A stretch of 64,000 nucleotides of DNA, from positions 124,001 to 188,000 of the forward strand of contig NZ_QJKB01000009.1 of the NCBI RefSeq assembly GCF_003201815.1. The letters run 5' to 3'. Positions 16,852 to 25,900 of the stretch are shown in pieces. A model generated the notes under the pieces. The model saw only the letters and a list, made by a program, of their open reading frames with translations, was not told the origin of the DNA and did not search any database. Numbering within the stretch: the stretch's first letter is position 1; every line of letters starts with the position of its first letter. The stretch comes from Undibacterium pigrum. Lineage in GTDB: Bacteria; Pseudomonadota; Gammaproteobacteria; Burkholderiales; Burkholderiaceae_D. A program made the translations under genes and the position numbers.

Positions 16852-16919
16852 TTGACTTGTATGCTGGCAAGAGAGATAACGGTTTCGCCGTCCCGCAATC
16901 GATTACGCAAACGTTTGCG
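16852..16919 (+). promoter_or_regulatory. TonB-receptor promoter with LacI-type operator
   Basis: Promoter TTGACT (16852-16857), 17-bp spacer, GATAAC (16875-16880). About 25 bases downstream lies the perfect 14-bp palindrome CGCAAACGTTTGCG (16906-16919), whose centre AACGTT is the form bound by LacI/GalR-family repressors. This suggests sugar-responsive control; no LacI gene is in the window. The rest of 16336-16851 shows no gene. Confidence 0.7.
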
Positions 16920-17025
16920 GTGATGCGCGTAGCGAAATCACAGATTTCACCACGCCCCAATTCAGGGATGGTGCAAGTGCACCATTTCAGAACACCACCG
17001 ATTATCTTCAACTTGGGAATTTAAC

Positions 17026-19296
17026 ATGCGCAAAACTATTTCTCAGCAATTGCAAAAGGGAGCCAGCCTGAGCGTGATCGCCCTTGCGGTCGCAGCTGCT
17101 TTCCCCATGCAAGCAGCCTGGGCTCAGGATGCAAAACCTGCTGCCAAAAATGACGGTACACAACTGGAAACTGTTATCGTTACTGCTAACCGCCGCGCAG
17201 AAAACATCAAGGAAGTACCGATGTCCATTTCTGCCATCAAGGGCGAAGCACTTGATACCTACAATGCCAGCGGCCAGGATATTCGCTTCCTGGCAGCACG
17301 CGTACCTAGCTTGAACGTGGAATCCGACTTTGGTCGCTCCTTCCCACGCTTCTACATCCGCGGTCTGGGCAATACCGATTTCGATCTGAACGCATCGCAG
17401 CCTGTAGGCCTGGTGTATGACGACGTCGTACAAGAAAGCCCGATGCTGAAAGGCTTCCCAGTCTTTGACGTAGACCAGGTAGAAATCCTGCGTGGTCCAC
17501 AAGGCACGCTGTTCGGCCGTAACTCCCCTGCTGGCGTACTGAAGTTTGACTCTGCCAAACCTACCCGCCGCCTGGAAGGTTATGCCAATCTCGGTTTTGG
17601 TAATGACAAGGCCATCAATCTGGAAGGCGCCATCAACGTGCCTCTGAGCCAGGAATGGGCAATGCGCTTCTCTGGTCAATCCCAGACCCGTGATGACCGT
17701 GTCACCAATCCACGTTCTACCGGCGAGAAAAATCTCGAAGGTTACCGCGATAATGCAGCACGCCTGCAATTCTCGTATAAGAGCGGTGATTTCAGCGCAC
17801 TGGTGAATTTGCATGGCCGCGACATGTCTGGCAATGCCACACTGTTCCGCGCCAATATCATCCAGAAAGGCACGAATGAGATCGTCCCTGGCTTTAACTA
17901 CTCCAACTATCCTACTGATGGCCTGAACAGCCAAAAATTGGAATCCTCTGGTGGCAGCCTGCGCTTGCGCTGGGATATGCCAGGCATGAGCCTGCATTCC
18001 ATCACTGCGTATGACAAGGCAAAATTCTATAGCCGCGCTGACGTTGACGGTGGCTATGGCGCATCCTTCATGCCTACCATGGGCCCGGGCTTCATCCCCT
18101 TCCCTGCCGAAACAGCCGATGGCTTGCCTAATCTGAAGCAAATCACGCAAGAATTCCGCGTTGAATCCAATACCAAAGACCCACTGCAATGGATAGGTGG
18201 CTTGTATTATTTCAGCGAAGAATTGCAAGTTGACAGCTTTGACTACAACTCATTTGCTCCTGGCAATCCGCAAGATGGCTACGCTGTTCAACATCAAAGC
18301 GCCAAATCCTGGGCAGCCTTTGGTACAGTCAATTATGCTGTCACCGAGCAGTTCAAACTGCGCGGCGGCCTGCGTTACACCAGTGACAAAAAAGACTTTG
18401 ACGCGCAACGCACCTGGACACCAGGTACAGCACTGGGCACACCTGGCACGCCAGTACTCAGAGCCAATCCATCAGCGACCAACATTAGCTGGGATTTAGG
18501 CGCGAACTACACACTGGATAAAGCAACGTCCGTGTTTGCCCGTATTGCTACTGGTTATCGTGCACCGAGTATCCAGGGCCGTATCCTGTTTGGTGACAGC
18601 ATCTCCGTCGCCAATTCAGAAAAAACCCTGTCTTTCGAAGCTGGTATCAAGAAAGACATCCTGGATAACACAGCACGTATCAGCGCGACAGTATTCCAGT
18701 ACACAGCCAAAGACTTGCAGTTGACCGCAGGTAGCGGTGGCGTGAATCAGAATAAACTGGTGAATGCAGACAAAGCAGTTGGTCAGGGCTTTGAAATGGA
18801 TTTGCAAGCCAACCTGAGCCGCAACTGGAAAACCACGGTAGGTATCAGCTATAACGATACTGAAATCAGGGATGGCAAACTGTTCGTCGCCCCTTGCGGT
18901 AACGGCTGTAGCGTCACCAATCCAGCAGGCCCGGTTGCCGGTACTGTGCTGATCGGCGGCAATCCACTGCCACGCGCACCTAAATGGGTAGGTAACTTCT
19001 CGCTGCGTTATTCCACACAAATCGGCGAAGGCACGCTGTATGCCAATACCGACTGGTCTTACAAAGACACTTACAATATGTTCTTGTATGAAGCCAAGGA
19101 ATACAAGGCCAAGTCCATGCTCGAAGGTGGTTTGCGTGTAGGTTACATGTGGGCTGACGGCAAATATGAACTGGCTGCTTATGGTCGCAACATCACCAAC
19201 AAGCAACAAGTCATCGCCGCCATCGACTTCAACAATCTGACAGGTATCCTGAACGAACCACGCAGCTATGGCGTGCAATTCAAGGCTAACTTCTGA
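17026..19296 (+). CDS. TonB-dependent outer-membrane receptor
   Basis: 756 aa. Signal peptide with a hydrophobic core (SVIALAVAAAFPMQAAWAQ, cut near residue 35), TonB box-like LETVIVTANRR, plug domain with GPQGTLFGRNSPAGVLKF, then a 22-strand barrel ending in a terminal Phe (FKANF). Takes up a substrate across the outer membrane using TonB energy. The family includes siderophore, cobalamin and carbohydrate receptors. The LacI-type operator upstream favours a carbohydrate or related ligand, but this is inference. Stands alone between terminators. Confidence 0.93.
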   Translation: MRKTISQQLQKGASLSVIALAVAAAFPMQAAWAQDAKPAAKNDGTQLETVIVTANRRAENIKEVPMSISAIKGEALDTYNASGQDIRFLAARVPSLNVESDFGRSFPRFYIRGLGNTDFDLNASQPVGLVYDDVVQESPMLKGFPVFDVDQVEILRGPQGTLFGRNSPAGVLKFDSAKPTRRLEGYANLGFGNDKAINLEGAINVPLSQEWAMRFSGQSQTRDDRVTNPRSTGEKNLEGYRDNAARLQFSYKSGDFSALVNLHGRDMSGNATLFRANIIQKGTNEIVPGFNYSNYPTDGLNSQKLESSGGSLRLRWDMPGMSLHSITAYDKAKFYSRADVDGGYGASFMPTMGPGFIPFPAETADGLPNLKQITQEFRVESNTKDPLQWIGGLYYFSEELQVDSFDYNSFAPGNPQDGYAVQHQSAKSWAAFGTVNYAVTEQFKLRGGLRYTSDKKDFDAQRTWTPGTALGTPGTPVLRANPSATNISWDLGANYTLDKATSVFARIATGYRAPSIQGRILFGDSISVANSEKTLSFEAGIKKDILDNTARISATVFQYTAKDLQLTAGSGGVNQNKLVNADKAVGQGFEMDLQANLSRNWKTTVGISYNDTEIRDGKLFVAPCGNGCSVTNPAGPVAGTVLIGGNPLPRAPKWVGNFSLRYSTQIGEGTLYANTDWSYKDTYNMFLYEAKEYKAKSMLEGGLRVGYMWADGKYELAAYGRNITNKQQVIAAIDFNNLTGILNEPRSYGVQFKANF

Positions 19297-19317
19297 TAGC
19301 TTGTTAAGCTGATAAAA

Positions 19318-19343
19318 ACGCCGGAGTGATCCGGCGTTTTTTT
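19318..19343 (+). terminator. Terminator of the TonB receptor gene
   Basis: Stem ACGCCGGA-GTGA-TCCGGCGT followed by a run of seven T. Confidence 0.9.
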
Positions 19344-19403
19344 ATGAGTGACGTGTTTGAGGGATGATCAAAAATACCTCGGAATATGACTGGACGTCGT
19401 ACT

Positions 19404-19475
19404 GGTTTGGGTTTGGGTTTGGGTTTGGGTTTGGGTTTGGGTTTGGGTTTGGGTTTGGGTTTGGGTTTGGGTTTG
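19404..19475. repeat. Twelve tandem copies of GGTTTG
   Basis: Exactly 72 bases of a 6-bp unit with no mismatches. On the minus strand it would encode alternating Lys-Pro in a 94-aa open frame (19304-19588); on the plus strand, alternating Phe-Gly. Neither frame has a recognisable domain or clear ribosome site, so coding is doubtful. The period is a multiple of three, so copy changes would keep a frame open. Confidence 0.9.
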
Positions 19476-19513
19476 ACGTTGTTTTTGACTTTAGCAGTTC
19501 CCATGTGTCGACG

Positions 19514-19608
19514 CCGTTTGTGCGTTACAGAAAATGGAAAAAGAAAGACCGATGTTTGAGCCGCAGGTGAGTTTTCGGACTTTCCCATTTTCTGTAACGC
19601 ACAAACGG
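19514..19608. repeat. Perfect 24-bp inverted repeat with 47-base loop
   Basis: Arms 19514-19537 and 19585-19608 (beginning CCGTTTGTGCGTTACAG) are exact complements. Directly after it, 19638-19680 has a second imperfect inverted repeat (CCTTTTTGG/ACAAAAAGGTGGG). No transposase is nearby; it looks like a genomic interspersed repeat or MITE-like piece. The region 19344-19927 otherwise holds only the hexamer array and a REP-like palindrome. Confidence 0.8.
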
Positions 19609-19800
19609 GAACCCCGTAGGGGCGGCGACGCCTGGGTCGCCTTTTTGGCCCACTTTTCTTGGCGAGACAAAAAGGTGGGTAGCTGCCGGTCTACCACCGG
19701 CCGGCGATCTAAAATTATGTGTGCAAGTATTTGAAAATCCAACCGCAAACTCGAAGAAGTCGGACATTAAAAGTTTCACGGCACTCTACGAAAGCCACTA

Positions 19801-19825
19801 GATTCCTGCCTACGCAGGAATGACG
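19801..19825. repeat. REP-like palindrome
   Basis: ATTCCTGC-CTAC-GCAGGAAT followed by GACG. The same type recurs at 43271-43297 and inside hsdR at 52771-52798. Confidence 0.7.
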
Positions 19826-19927
19826 TCAATAATATTGCCCCGGATTTATGGGCTACTTAATTCTGTGAAGTATGCAAGATGCATGGATTACATTTTCCAA
19901 GCTCAACTTCGCCTGGCAAAAAAATGG

Positions 19928-20464
19928 CTACTCCCGCATCCACCTCAACATCTTCGGAAACGCTGGCTTACCCTCTTTCTCAGCCCGCACCGCCCCCAGG
20001 CTTAAACCTGCCCACTCCAGAAACGGCAGGCCGATAAAATTACCTGATTCAAAAGTCTCTATCAACCAACTGGAATCATCCTTATACCCATTTGGATGAA
20101 ACACAAAATCCAGCGGCAAATCGAGTTCTCTCGCCACTGCCAGCGACCACAAAATGGCCGCAATTTCTTCGCCTTGTGGTGGCCAGTCCTTATCCTGCTG
20201 ATCACTGCCTATGAGTGCGCGATTCGCAGAGGGCGTCACCGCCAGATGCCCTGCTTCATGCACCATGTCGCCAGGATATTTGAGTTTGCCGTAATCGACA
20301 TAAATACACCCTGGCCCCAGATCCAGGCCAGGCAAAAACGTCGCATGCTGCAGCTCGCGCTCTATCACGGTGATGCCTATCCTGTTCAGGAAATCAAGCA
20401 CTTTTCCCAGACGTGGATCGTCACGCACATCAGAGTTTATTTCTGCCAGATCGGTTTCCATCAT
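19928..20464 (-). CDS. Unknown protein with an HExxH (HEAGH) motif
   Basis: 178 aa (start ATG 20464 or 20461). A central MVHEAGHLAVTPSANRAL matches the zinc-binding HExxH of small metallopeptidases, and LPGLDLGPGCIYVDY precedes it as a possible beta strand. No signal peptide or membrane segment. Lies 2 bases after ybiB on the same strand, so probably co-transcribed with the EVE and YbiB genes. I do not recognise a named family; peptidase function is inferred from the motif only. Confidence 0.8.
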   Translation of the reverse strand: MMETDLAEINSDVRDDPRLGKVLDFLNRIGITVIERELQHATFLPGLDLGPGCIYVDYGKLKYPGDMVHEAGHLAVTPSANRALIGSDQQDKDWPPQGEEIAAILWSLAVARELDLPLDFVFHPNGYKDDSSWLIETFESGNFIGLPFLEWAGLSLGAVRAEKEGKPAFPKMLRWMRE

Positions 20465-20466
20465 GA

Positions 20467-21468
20467 TTAGCCTTGTTGGCGTAAACTTCGCGCAACGCTG
20501 GCACAGTGTTCAACTTGTGCAGCAATATTTTCAGGCACGGCAATATTGCCAGCCAGTACGGACCTTATCCATGCAGCCGTCGTGGCTGCATCTATACTGT
20601 CAGGCACAACAGGCACTTCTGCCAAAGGCTCTTGTTGAGCAGGCACCAGGGTAGTGCCCTGCCCGGCATGGAACCAGTCTATCTGCTGGGCACGGCCTGT
20701 ACTGGCAACTGTCTCTCCTTCAGTACCGCGCATGAGGAAGACATCGCCAGCCTCAGCAGGAGCACAGCGGGAAAAATAGTCCTGCAGCATCAGTAGATAT
20801 TCAGGATGGGTATAAGAACTCAGACGCAAGGCAGGCATAGTAAAGGGCTGCAGGAGCTTGACCAAAGTATGAGTAGAATTGCGCACACCAAGGATACGTC
20901 GCAGGCTCAGCAAATGCGCCATTGCGGGCGATAAGGACTCTATAGGCATAAAGGCAGGCTGCTTTTGCTGCATCTGTTCCAGCACCTGGTCTGCCGTACT
21001 TAGCAGCGGCAAATCCAGGGCCTGGAAAATCTCAGCGGTAGCGACACGTCCGGCATCAGTGCGCACACCGTGCACCAGTACGGGTACGCCACGCCTGGCC
21101 AGCAACAAGGCCAGCAGGGGTGTCAGATTGGCCTTCTTGCGCGCACCGTTATAAGTGGGTATGACTACCGGTGCGTATTCACTATCTGCCGGGGTTTGCA
21201 AGGGTAAAATATAAGGCTGTGCAGCCTGCAGGAAACCTGCAATTTCTTCTATGGACTCACCTTTGATGCGCATGGACAGCAAGATGCCGCCCAGCTCCAG
21301 GTCAGATACCCGTCCAGCCAGCATGGCGGTATACAGCATGGCGGCATCAGCTTGCGACATGCTGCGCGCACCATCTTTGCCGCGCCCTATTTCCTTGATG
21401 AATTTGGCTGCGGCAAGAGGCTCAGTAGGCTCTGTCGCAGAATTGGCAGTGAATGGAGAAAATTTCAA
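20467..21468 (-). CDS. ybiB: YbiB family DNA-binding protein (TrpD2-like)
   Basis: About 333 aa. The N-terminal FIKEIGRGKDGARSMSQADAAMLYTAMLAGRVSDLELGGILLSMRIKGES matches the helical domain of anthranilate phosphoribosyltransferase-like proteins. Further on, IPTYNGARKKANLTPLLALLLARRGVPVLVHG is the TrpD-like core. E. coli YbiB (TrpD2) binds nucleic acid without transferase activity. Start: TTG at 21468, overlapping the EVE stop as TTGA with GAAGGA upstream, is preferred; an in-frame ATG at 21504 has no ribosome site. Confidence 0.88.
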   Translation of the reverse strand: MKFSPFTANSATEPTEPLAAAKFIKEIGRGKDGARSMSQADAAMLYTAMLAGRVSDLELGGILLSMRIKGESIEEIAGFLQAAQPYILPLQTPADSEYAPVVIPTYNGARKKANLTPLLALLLARRGVPVLVHGVRTDAGRVATAEIFQALDLPLLSTADQVLEQMQQKQPAFMPIESLSPAMAHLLSLRRILGVRNSTHTLVKLLQPFTMPALRLSSYTHPEYLLMLQDYFSRCAPAEAGDVFLMRGTEGETVASTGRAQQIDWFHAGQGTTLVPAQQEPLAEVPVVPDSIDAATTAAWIRSVLAGNIAVPENIAAQVEHCASVARSLRQQG

Positions 21469-21926
21469 ACCTGTTCCTTCAACAATTTCTGGATAAAGCG
21501 CCATTCATCTGGCTTGACTGGCGTAATGGAGAGGCGGCTGCCTTTTTGCAGCACCATCATGTCAGCCAGTTCAGGATAAGTCCTGAGTTCTGCCAGGCTC
21601 AGCAAGCGGGTTTTACGTTTGGCCTTGACATCGACCATCATCCAGCGCGGTGTTTCCTGGGTCGCCTTGGGATCAAAGTATTTGCTGTCTTTTTCAAACT
21701 GCGTGTGATCCGGATAGGCTGTGCTGGCTACTTCTGCCAAACCGGCAATGCCAGGCTCAGCGCAACTGGAATGGTAGAACAGAACACCATCGCCCACTTT
21801 CATGCCATCGCGCATGAAATTACGCGCCTGGTAATTGCGCACGCCAAACCAGGGAATGCTGGGCAAGGCCAGGACGTCATCGATACTGATCTCATCCGGC
21901 TCAGACTTCATCAACCAATATGCCAT
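21465..21926 (-). CDS. EVE domain-containing protein
   Basis: 153 aa from the ATG at 21926 (MAYWLMKSEPDEISIDDVLA). The family signature appears as MAYWLMKSEP, then WFGVRNYQARNFMRDGMKVGDGVLFYHSSC and a C-terminal RLSITPVKPDEW. EVE domains have a PUA-like fold and bind modified bases in RNA or DNA. Overlaps ybiB by four bases (TTGA), suggesting coupling. Confidence 0.92.
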   Translation of the reverse strand: MAYWLMKSEPDEISIDDVLALPSIPWFGVRNYQARNFMRDGMKVGDGVLFYHSSCAEPGIAGLAEVASTAYPDHTQFEKDSKYFDPKATQETPRWMMVDVKAKRKTRLLSLAELRTYPELADMMVLQKGSRLSITPVKPDEWRFIQKLLKEQV

Positions 21927-22024
21927 GTTAAGCACCTGCAAGGACAAAAGGAAATTGTCGCACATTTATGTAGTGATGGCATGGACACACGAAAACGATA
22001 AGCAGCAGGGATTGATCAGACATA

Positions 22025-22056
22025 AAAAAACGGCTGTCATAAAAATGACAGCCGTC
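22025..22056 (-). terminator. Terminator of 6S RNA
   Basis: On the minus strand the stem ACGGCTGTCAT-TTTT-ATGACAGCCGT is followed by a run of T. Confidence 0.85.
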
Positions 22057-22238
22057 CAGAATAAGTCCCCACCGATGCCGCTATGCCGGCATCCTGAACC
22101 TGAGCGGTTCAAGTTGGCCACGGTCAATTCAATTTCGGGTTCATCGGACTAGCGACGCTCACACCTATCGAATAATGTTCCACGGCCTATGCACTAAAAT
22201 GGTTCAAGGAATATATGGCATTGGCGAACACGGCAGGG
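22057..22238 (-). ncRNA. ssrS: 6S RNA
   Basis: About 180 nt directly downstream of zapA, as in many proteobacteria. Features shared with the E. coli RNA: TGTTCGC near the 5' end, AGTCCGATGAACCCG in the first third, and a 3' half with CTTGAACC paired to GGTTCAGG followed by GCGGCATC. A -10 like TACACT lies just upstream and a strong terminator follows. 6S RNA mimics an open promoter and holds the sigma-70 holoenzyme. Ends are estimated to within about 10 bases. Confidence 0.8.
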
Positions 22239-22309
22239 AACTAAAGTGTACATTGAAATGGCTCCCCATCGCTAGTTATTTTGATTAAATTAAATAATAA
22301 GATGCCAGA

Positions 22310-22636
22310 TCAAAATAGTTTTTCTTGCGGGGTCAGGGCTTCATCCATTAGTCCATGCATATCCTGGATCTTTTGTTTTACCTCTGCCAGAGAGAGGCCA
22401 GACAAGGGACCTTCTGGTGATTTGGTGGCCAGCAACTCGGTTGTCATGCTCAGCGCAGCCATGACAGCTATCCTGTCTGTGCCCTTGACTTTAGCCGCAT
22501 CACGTATGGCTGTCATCTTACCGTCGAGGTAGGCAGCCGCTTCGCGCAGAGGGCGATCTTCACCGTCCTTGCAACTGAGCTTATAGCTCTGGCCCATGAT
22601 ATTGACATCAACCTGTATGACTTTTGCTTCGCTCAT
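22310..22636 (-). CDS. zapA: Cell division protein ZapA
   Basis: 108 aa. MSEAKVIQVDVNIMGQSYKLSCKDGEDRPLREAAAYLDGKM is the N-terminal FtsZ-binding head; the C-terminal half is a helical coiled coil. Promotes bundling of FtsZ filaments at mid-cell. Overlaps the preceding coiled-coil gene by ATGA and lies just upstream of 6S RNA. Confidence 0.94.
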   Translation of the reverse strand: MSEAKVIQVDVNIMGQSYKLSCKDGEDRPLREAAAYLDGKMTAIRDAAKVKGTDRIAVMAALSMTTELLATKSPEGPLSGLSLAEVKQKIQDMHGLMDEALTPQEKLF

Positions 22637-22854
22637 GCTGCTTCCTTGTCATTCAAGACCTCTGCCGGCAATTGCGCAAGCAAAGTAGAAACGCGATCAT
22701 GGGCCTGCTGCATGCGGTGTTGCAAGTCTGCATTTTTCGTCATCATGGACGTCACGTCATTGCGCAATCTGGCATTTTCACTGCGCAGGGTATGTGCCAG
22801 TACGGAAAGCTGCGTCACTTTTTCAGCTAGCGATTCAAATTCGGAAATCATCAT
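22633..22854 (-). CDS. ZapB-like short coiled-coil protein
   Basis: 73 aa, almost entirely a heptad-type coiled coil (EFESLAEKVTQLSVLAHTLRSENARLRNDV...). This short type regularly precedes zapA in betaproteobacteria and resembles ZapB, which cross-links the Z-ring. Translationally coupled to zapA. ATG 22854 or the adjacent ATG 22851 can start it. Confidence 0.85.
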   Translation of the reverse strand: MMISEFESLAEKVTQLSVLAHTLRSENARLRNDVTSMMTKNADLQHRMQQAHDRVSTLLAQLPAEVLNDKEAA

Positions 22855-22913
22855 GTCTCAATGTTTAAGGGGGTATGCAACTCAGTTGATTAATTATACG
22901 AGCAAATTTTCTA

Positions 22914-25900
22914 TCAGAGCAGGTCTATCAGGGTACCATCGCTTAAAATAAGTGCAGCATGGACAGTTTTATCAGAAAATACCTGATTTAAGGCATATAC
23001 ATAAGCCAGCAACTGTTGCCTGTAGCCTGCCTCCTGGCCGGGTAAAAGCTGGCGCTTGTAATCCAATACCCAGACTTCATGCGAAAAAACCACAACCCTG
23101 TCCAGGCGCAATAGTTTTTTCTCGACCAGCACATCCATTTCATTGCGCGCATATATATATGCGGCAGCATCATAAAATTTCTGCAATGCAGAATTACTGA
23201 ATATACACTCAGCCTGTTTGCGTATTACCGCTGCCACGGTACTGGAACAGGGCAACCAGGCTGCAATGGTTTCGGCATCTGGCACCGCAATGGGCCAGCT
23301 CTTTGCGTTATTGCTCAAACGCTCCATCAGGGTATGCAGGGCTATGCCTTCCAGTTGTTCATCACTGCTTACTTCAAGTACCAGTTCTTCCGCAGGCATG
23401 GCAGGAGGTTCAAATACTGCCATGCTGAAGGACTGGTTCTCCTGTATTTCATTTTCAATATTAGCCGCGTCAGGCAATTTTTCTTCTACATGATCAAGAT
23501 AGCCATACCAGCTGGGCGTTAGTTGTTTTTTTCCGCTCTGTACGCCGCTGAGTATCAATATCTGCTTGGCACGCGTGATGGCGACATATAAGAGATTCCA
23601 GTTTTCTTGCGTGGCCTGGGCTTCTTCCAGTGCAAAAAAACGGTCACGTGCAGCGCCACGCTGGTCTTTTTTACCAAAGACAGAAAAATGCCTTTCTTCA
23701 CCCGCCTGCAAAGGCCACTGGCACAGAACACCTATCTTGTCTTTCATGGATTCACTGTGATTGGCATCAAGCATGACGACTATCTTTGCCTCCAGCCCCT
23801 TGGCACTGTGGATGGTCAATATACGCACAGCATCAGCCGCGCTATCAACTGCAGATTCATCAGGCGCATCACTATCACCGCCACGGCGCAAGGCGCTTAG
23901 GGCAGCGATGAACTTTGGCAAGCTGGGGTAGCGCCCTGCATCCAGGTTCAAAGCCAGTTCAGTAAAGCTGTGAATATTACCCATGACCTGGCTGCGCTGT
24001 GCGACAGAAGATGCCTGTGCATAGCGTTGCAAGACCTCGCCCTGATGCAGAATGCGGTCCAGCAAATCATGCACGGGTAAATAATAAGACGCTTCCATCC
24101 ATTGCTGCAACAAACTGGCAGCGCGTTGCAGAACTGGACAAGACCCATCCTGCGTCGAAACTAATGCCAAGGCTTGCAGGCGCTTCCACCAGGTCATTTC
24201 ATCGCGTATCGCCAGCGCAATCAAGTCTTCATCGCTGGCTGCCATGATGGGCGACTTTAAGACATGCGCCAGCGCACGGTTGTCGCCGGGAGTCATCAGG
24301 AAATTTAATAATGCGATCAAGTCCAGCACTTCCAGCGCATCCAGCAAGCCACCACGACGGCTGGAAACAAAGGGAATGCCTGCCTCGCGCAAAGCCTTTT
24401 CATAGGCAGACAAATGCGTGCGACGCTTGACCAGCAGCATCACATCACTCCAGTGAAAGTTATCTGCGCCCTGCGCGGCACGTAAGCCCAGCAAGGCTTG
24501 CGCGACTTGCTTGCCTTCTTCATAGCGTTGCTGGTTTTCTGCTTCTTCCAGCGGGGTTGTCAGCGGATTGCGCAGAGGGAAACGTGAGGGTGCAGCTTCT
24601 TCTTCGCTTATCTCCTCAGTATCACCGGACACGACCATACCTATCAAAGGCAAACGCCAGACCGCACCGTCCGCATCTGAAGCCGTAGTCTGCGCATGAA
24701 ACAGTGGGTTGCCATGCATGCTGACATTGAGCACATCAACAATGGCTGGTGCATTCCGGCGCGTCTGGTTGGTACGCAAAACCCGAGCTCCCTGCGCTGC
24801 CAGCATATTTTGCGCGGCGGTAAACACTCTGGGTTCAGCACGACGGAATCGATAGATGGATTGTTTTGGGTCACCTACTACAAACACACTGGGCTTGGCA
24901 CCATCGTCACCATAGGCTTCCAGCCAGGCTTGCACTATGCCCCATTGCAGGGGATTGGTATCCTGGAATTCATCCAGCAAGATATGCTTGTAACGCGCAT
25001 CAAGGCGGCTATGCAGGTAGGCTGCATATTCTTCATTACTGAGCAGTCTATATGCCTGCCATTCCAGGTCAGCAAAATCAAATACCCGCTGGTCTGACTT
25101 CAGGCTTTGATAGCATTCAAGATAAGCGGCGCCAACAGCAAACAGGGCTTCATTGACTTGCATGACCATTTTTTCGGCGCTACGTTTTTGCAGTTGCTGC
25201 AGTGCCTGTACTATCGCTTCACACTCATCTTCAAAGGCATTGATCTGGTCCGGGCCCAGGTGTTTTTCTATGGAGGCAATCAGCGCCTTGACCTTGACAT
25301 TATGCGAGCGGATATTGCCTTGACCATTGATGAAGCCATCGCAAATCATGGCAAAGGCGTCCAGGCTGGGGCCATCTGTCAGGCCCTGCTCTATCTTGCT
25401 GGCATTGGTCTGGTTATTTTTTGAACCCTGCCCCAATACCAGGGCCATGTGGGCAATGCGCTGATATAGCTGGGCATCTTCCCAGATGCTGAGCCGTGCA
25501 TCCTGGTACAAGTCTGCGCCACATAAATCACGCAACCAGTCCAGCGGGCCACCCAGTTCAATTTGCTGGTTGCTGGCCCACCACTCTGCCCGCTTGTCGA
25601 GGAAAGCCTCCAGCATTTCGCGTGCATTGAAGTCACCAATTTCCTGATACAGGAATAACAGCGCTTCCTTGATCTCAGCATGTTCTTCCTGCGCCGGCAT
25701 CTGCATGAGCTGGCCATAGGCTTCTCGTTGTATGTCGCCACTGGCTTCCACCAAAGTAAAGCCGTGCGGCACACCTGATGCCAGTGGTGCCAGTTGTATC
25801 AGGCGGCCAAACCAGCTATGGAAAGTATCCAGTGATAATGACTGCGGGCTGGACAAGACCTTTTCATACAGGCCACGCGCCAGAGGTATGACATTCTGCA

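Noticed and set aside
17008..18228. Long open frame (406 codons) on the minus strand inside the TonB receptor gene
   Set aside because: Fully antisense to a clear TonB-dependent receptor with signal peptide, plug and barrel; no ribosome site or domain.
19404..19475. CRISPR or telomere-like array
   Set aside because: Six-base units with no spacers rule out CRISPR, and an internal chromosomal position argues against a telomere.
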